A DNA stretch of 64,000 nucleotides from Ahrensia kielensis DSM 5890. Its GTDB lineage: Bacteria > Pseudomonadota > Alphaproteobacteria > Rhizobiales > Rhizobiaceae. A program made the translations under genes and the position numbers. The stretch is taken from positions 237,127-301,126 of the forward strand of contig NZ_KB894528.1 in NCBI RefSeq assembly GCF_000374465.1, written 5' to 3'. The notes under the pieces were generated by a model. The model was given only the letters and a program-made list of their open reading frames with translations, was not told the origin of the DNA and did no database searches. This document shows positions 61,163 to 64,000 of the stretch, piece after piece. Position 1 is the first letter of the stretch, and the number at the start of each line of letters is the position of its first letter.

Positions 61163-61386
61163 TGTTTTCTGGTCTAGACGATTACATTAAAATTGGTCTT
61201 ATGCTGCTGGTATTTGGCGCTGTCATTTATTTTTTGACACGCAGCCGAAGCAAGAAGAAAATTGGAAACGCGCCAACCGGTACAACGGGGCGCGCTTCTC
61301 GTATCGGCAGGCAGGAGGAAGTGCCTGAGGTCGCTCAGAAGAAGAAACAACCAGATCAAAAATGGGGACGAGGTTCAGAAGACTGA
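61162..61386 (+). CDS. Small membrane protein downstream of holC
   Basis: A 74-residue protein with one predicted helix, KIGLMLLVFGAVIYFLT, then a basic and polar tail (RSRSKKKIG... QKKKQPDQK). The ATG at 61162 overlaps the holC stop in TAATG, so the two are probably coupled. No family is recognised. It ends three bases before the convergent ABC-F stop. Confidence 0.65.
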   Translation: MFSGLDDYIKIGLMLLVFGAVIYFLTRSRSKKKIGNAPTGTTGRASRIGRQEEVPEVAQKKKQPDQKWGRGSED

Positions 61387-61389
61387 AGC

Positions 61390-63291
61390 CTAGTCATCCA
61401 TTAAATTTGTGCCCGTTGCCTCTTCATACTGTGTGCACAGATCAATCCACTCGGCTTCCCAATCGGCGATTTGTTTTTCAATTTTGCCGCGTTTGATCGT
61501 CAAGTCAGAGACTTTGCCCTGATCATCAAGCACAGCTTTAGTGCCAAGACTTTCATCAATCACTTGAATCTCTTTGGTGGCTTTCGCCATTAAGCCTTCA
61601 ATATGATTGATCTTTTTCTTAACAGGCGCCATTTTCTGGCGTGCTTGTGCAGCCAGTTTTCGGCGCTCTTTACCCGATAGACCATCGCCTTTTTTGGCAT
61701 CGTCATCATCGTTGGATTTCTTCTGCGGACCTTTAAGGATGAGCGTGCGGTATTCATCCATGTCACCTTCATAAGGTTTCACAGTACCTTCGCCAACAAT
61801 CCATAAACGTTCAGCTGTCGCCTCAAGCAAATGTCGATCGTGGCTGATCAACATCACGGCACCTGAATAGCCATTAAGCGCTTCAATCAAGGCTGCGCGG
61901 CTATCAATATCCAAATGGTTGGTCGGCTCATCCAGAATCAACAAATGCGGCTTGTCGAGCGTTGCAAGGCCAAGCGTAAGCCGTGCCCGTTCACCACCGG
62001 AAAGCTGAGCAGCTTTCGTGTCCATCTTGTCGGTGCCAAGACCCATAGCCGCAACACGCGCGCGCACGCGGCTTTCAGGTTCTTCGGGCAGCGCTGCACG
62101 CAAATGGTCAAAGGCAGTCCAATCTGAGTGAAGGTCATCCATCTGGTGCTGGGCAAACATCGCAACGCGCAGTTTATCTGCACGTACAACCGTGCCTTCT
62201 TGAGCCTGCAAGCGGTCCGAAAGCAATTTCGCAAATGTCGATTTGCCATTACCGTTCGCACCCAAAAGCGCAATGCGATCATCCGCATCAATGCGCAAAT
62301 TAAGATGCGTCAAAATAGGCTTATCCGGATCATAACCAACACGCGCAGATTCCATCGTTACGATTGGCGATGCAGCTTCTCTGGTGGGCGAAGGGAAAAC
62401 GATAGGCTTGACGCTTTCGTCAACCATGATCGAAATGTCGCCCATTTTTTCAAGTGCTTTTAAGCGGCTCTGCGCCTGTTTGGCTTTAGACGCTTTGGCA
62501 CGGAAACGCTCAACAAATGCCGCCATATGCTTTTTCTTGGCGTCTTGTTTTTCTTTAGATTTGACCAGCTGAGACATGCGCTCTGCGCGCGTGCGGGCAA
62601 AATTGTCATAATTGCCGCGGTATAAAGTGAGCTGTTTATTTTCCAGATGCAAAATCGAGGTGGCAGCTGAGTTCAGCAAATCCCTATCGTGGCTGATGAT
62701 AAAGACGGTGTGCGGATATCTCTGGATGTAGTTTTCCAGCCACAATGTGCCTTCAAGGTCGAGATAGTTGGTCGGCTCATCAAGCAGCAGATAATCGGGC
62801 TCAAGAAATAGAACCGCAGCCAGCGCCACACGCATACGCCAACCGCCCGAAAAGGATGAGCATGGCCGTTGCTGCGCCTCTGCATCAAAGCCAAGACCGT
62901 GCAAAATAGCGCCGGCCCGCGCTTCGGCAGAATGTGCTTCAATATCCGCAAGGCGAATATGAATTTCAGAAATCCGGTTTGGATCTGTCGCCGTTTCAGC
63001 TTCTTCAAGTAAGGCTGTGCGCTCAGTATCAGCCTCAAGCACGGTTTCGAGAAGAGTGGCATCAGTGCCAGGTGCTTCCTGCGCTACTTGGCCAAGTCTC
63101 AAACCTTTTTGCAATGAGATATCGCCGCTTTCAGGCGAAAGGGTCCCATTGATGAGTTTAAATAAAGTGGTTTTGCCCGTGCCGTTTCGTCCAACAAGGC
63201 CACATTTAGAGCCGGTTGGGATAGTCGCTGATGCGTCTTCGAAAAGGGGGCGGCCCATCATTCGAAATGTAAGATTATTAATATTTAACAT
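61390..63291 (-). CDS. ABC-F family ATPase
   Basis: Two fused ABC ATPase domains without membrane segments, acting on ribosomes rather than in transport. The first domain has GRNGTGKTT and SFSGGWRMRVALA with LLLDEPTNYLDLEG. The second has GANGNGKST, LSGGERARLTLGLA and LILDEPTNHLDID. A linker rich in Lys and Gln and a C-terminal coiled coil (about 545-630) follow. The start is the Met at 63291 (MLNINNLTFRMMG); the frame open to 63702 is antisense to the GST gene and not real. Predicted length 633, YheS/Uup-like. Whether it protects ribosomes or aids translation is unknown. Confidence 0.92.
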   Translation of the reverse strand: MLNINNLTFRMMGRPLFEDASATIPTGSKCGLVGRNGTGKTTLFKLINGTLSPESGDISLQKGLRLGQVAQEAPGTDATLLETVLEADTERTALLEEAETATDPNRISEIHIRLADIEAHSAEARAGAILHGLGFDAEAQQRPCSSFSGGWRMRVALAAVLFLEPDYLLLDEPTNYLDLEGTLWLENYIQRYPHTVFIISHDRDLLNSAATSILHLENKQLTLYRGNYDNFARTRAERMSQLVKSKEKQDAKKKHMAAFVERFRAKASKAKQAQSRLKALEKMGDISIMVDESVKPIVFPSPTREAASPIVTMESARVGYDPDKPILTHLNLRIDADDRIALLGANGNGKSTFAKLLSDRLQAQEGTVVRADKLRVAMFAQHQMDDLHSDWTAFDHLRAALPEEPESRVRARVAAMGLGTDKMDTKAAQLSGGERARLTLGLATLDKPHLLILDEPTNHLDIDSRAALIEALNGYSGAVMLISHDRHLLEATAERLWIVGEGTVKPYEGDMDEYRTLILKGPQKKSNDDDDAKKGDGLSGKERRKLAAQARQKMAPVKKKINHIEGLMAKATKEIQVIDESLGTKAVLDDQGKVSDLTIKRGKIEKQIADWEAEWIDLCTQYEEATGTNLMDD

Positions 63292-63378
63292 GGCTGCTGT
63301 TTGGCTCGGATTGGCTTGTTTAGCAAGATAGAAAAGCGTTATGCAAAGGGCCAAGTAATTGGATAGGGAAAATAGACG

Positions 63379-64000
63379 ATGACAATCAAACTCTATGAGC
63401 TTTGCGGCGCTGACAATAAGATGGTTTTCAGCCCACATTGCTGGAAGGTTCGCATGGCGCTCGCCCATAAAGGCCTGAGCTACGAGACTGAACCTGTTGG
63501 TTTTTCTAAGGTTGCCCGCATTGAAGAAGGCGAAAGCCGCCGCGTTCCTGTTTTGCGTGATGGAGAAAACATCATCGAAGACAGCTACAAAATTGCGCTT
63601 TATCTTGAAGAGAAATACCCAGATAGGCCAAGCCTGTTTAACGGCGAGGGTGGCAAAGCGGTAACACAATTTGTCACAGCTTGGAGCCAAAACCAACTTC
63701 ATCCGGTTGTTGCAAGACTAGTTCTCATACAGATTTACCATTCATTGAATGATGAAGACAAAGCCCATTTTAGAACGACCCGCGAAAAAGCGTTTGGAAT
63801 GACACTGGAAGATTTTAGTGCAACACGTGGTGCATCCTCAACAGATTTGCACAATGTGTTAGTGCCGTTAGAGGCGATGCTGGCCGATCAACCTTTCATC
63901 GGTGGGCAGAAACCACTTTATGCTGACTATGTTGTCTTTGGTGCATTGCAATGGCTCCGTATCTTTAAGGGGCAATCGCTCTTGAAGAAAGGCAGCAAAG
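63379..64000 (+). CDS. Glutathione S-transferase family protein, 3' end outside window
   Basis: The frame begins with ATG at 63379, with AGGGA upstream, and is open to the window edge (207 codons). It encodes the thioredoxin-like N-terminal domain, with MTIKLYELCGAD and the cis-Pro and SRRVPVLRDGENIIEDSYKI glutathione-binding segment. A helical C-terminal domain follows, incomplete. The start of the downstream part, YADYVVFGALQW, fits GST. The substrate is unknown. Confidence 0.85.
   Translation, partial: MTIKLYELCGADNKMVFSPHCWKVRMALAHKGLSYETEPVGFSKVARIEEGESRRVPVLRDGENIIEDSYKIALYLEEKYPDRPSLFNGEGGKAVTQFVTAWSQNQLHPVVARLVLIQIYHSLNDEDKAHFRTTREKAFGMTLEDFSATRGASSTDLHNVLVPLEAMLADQPFIGGQKPLYADYVVFGALQWLRIFKGQSLLKKGSK

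Noticed and set aside
63292-63702. A 137-residue N-terminal extension of the ABC-F protein.
   Set aside because: It is antisense to the GST gene, and the family start MLNINNLTF lies at 63291.

Overview
The window is a dense stretch of chromosomal core genome from an alphaproteobacterium, most likely of the order Hyphomicrobiales (Rhizobiales). The basis is gene content and order: rsh-DUF2062-acpS-lepB-rnc-era-recO, dnaB-radA-cvpA-purF-SDR, rplI-DUF2232-rpsR-rpsF, fabD-fabG-acpP-fabF-mltG-yicC-gmk and lptF-lptG-lptD-surA-pdxA-rsmA are arrangements typical of that group. Supporting signs are a TIGR02301-family protein, a ribosomal protein L9 with a long acidic tail and an S6 with an Arg/Asp/Gly-rich tail. 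Base composition looks uniform and moderate. I see no insertion sequence, prophage, integrase, CRISPR array, tRNA or rRNA gene.

Layout. 1-6.7 kb (+): the 3' part of the (p)ppGpp synthetase/hydrolase gene, then an overlapping run for acyl-carrier activation, signal peptidase, RNase III, Era and RecO. 6.7-10.2 kb (-): an MFS transporter and a Tat-exported PhoX-type phosphatase. 10.4-13.9 kb (+): nadA-nadB-nadC. 14.0-16.9 kb (-): an MscS-type channel and a tightly overlapped ygfZ / HD-hydrolase / tyrosine-phosphatase operon. 17.0-19.6 kb (-): small, mostly exported proteins of unknown role, a NUDIX hydrolase and a lipoprotein. 19.7-26.8 kb (+): an SRAP protein, an intergenic palindrome-rich stretch, cysS, a GFA protein, a VOC protein, prolyl aminopeptidase, citramalate synthase and a RarD permease.

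26.8-32.8 kb: a LOG protein (-), then on + a LysM/Ig-like envelope protein, an Atm1-type ABC exporter and the phosphatidylethanolamine pair psd-pssA. 32.8-41.3 kb (-): SDR, purF, cvpA, radA, dnaB, rplI, DUF2232, rpsR and rpsF. 41.6-45 kb: nucleoside hydrolase (+), a small membrane protein (-) and a Cache-domain chemoreceptor (-). 45-51.4 kb (+): the fatty-acid synthesis cluster followed by mltG, yicC and gmk. 51.4-59 kb (-): the lipopolysaccharide-transport and outer-membrane assembly operon ending in pdxA and rsmA. 59.2-64 kb: pepA, holC and a small membrane protein (+), an ABC-F ATPase (-) and the 5' part of a glutathione S-transferase gene that runs off the right edge (+).

The genes are mainly housekeeping: stringent response, translation and ribosome assembly, replication and repair, NAD and purine synthesis, fatty-acid, phospholipid and LPS export. 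I found no convincing new multigene system. The points most worth a second look are regulatory or small-scale: a candidate Pho box before phoX, stacked dyads before nadA, competing hairpins before cysS, a long structured leader before rpsF, a terminator-like hairpin spanning the acpP stop codon, a CtrA-type site before the chemoreceptor, and a translationally coupled phosphatase/HD/YgfZ operon.
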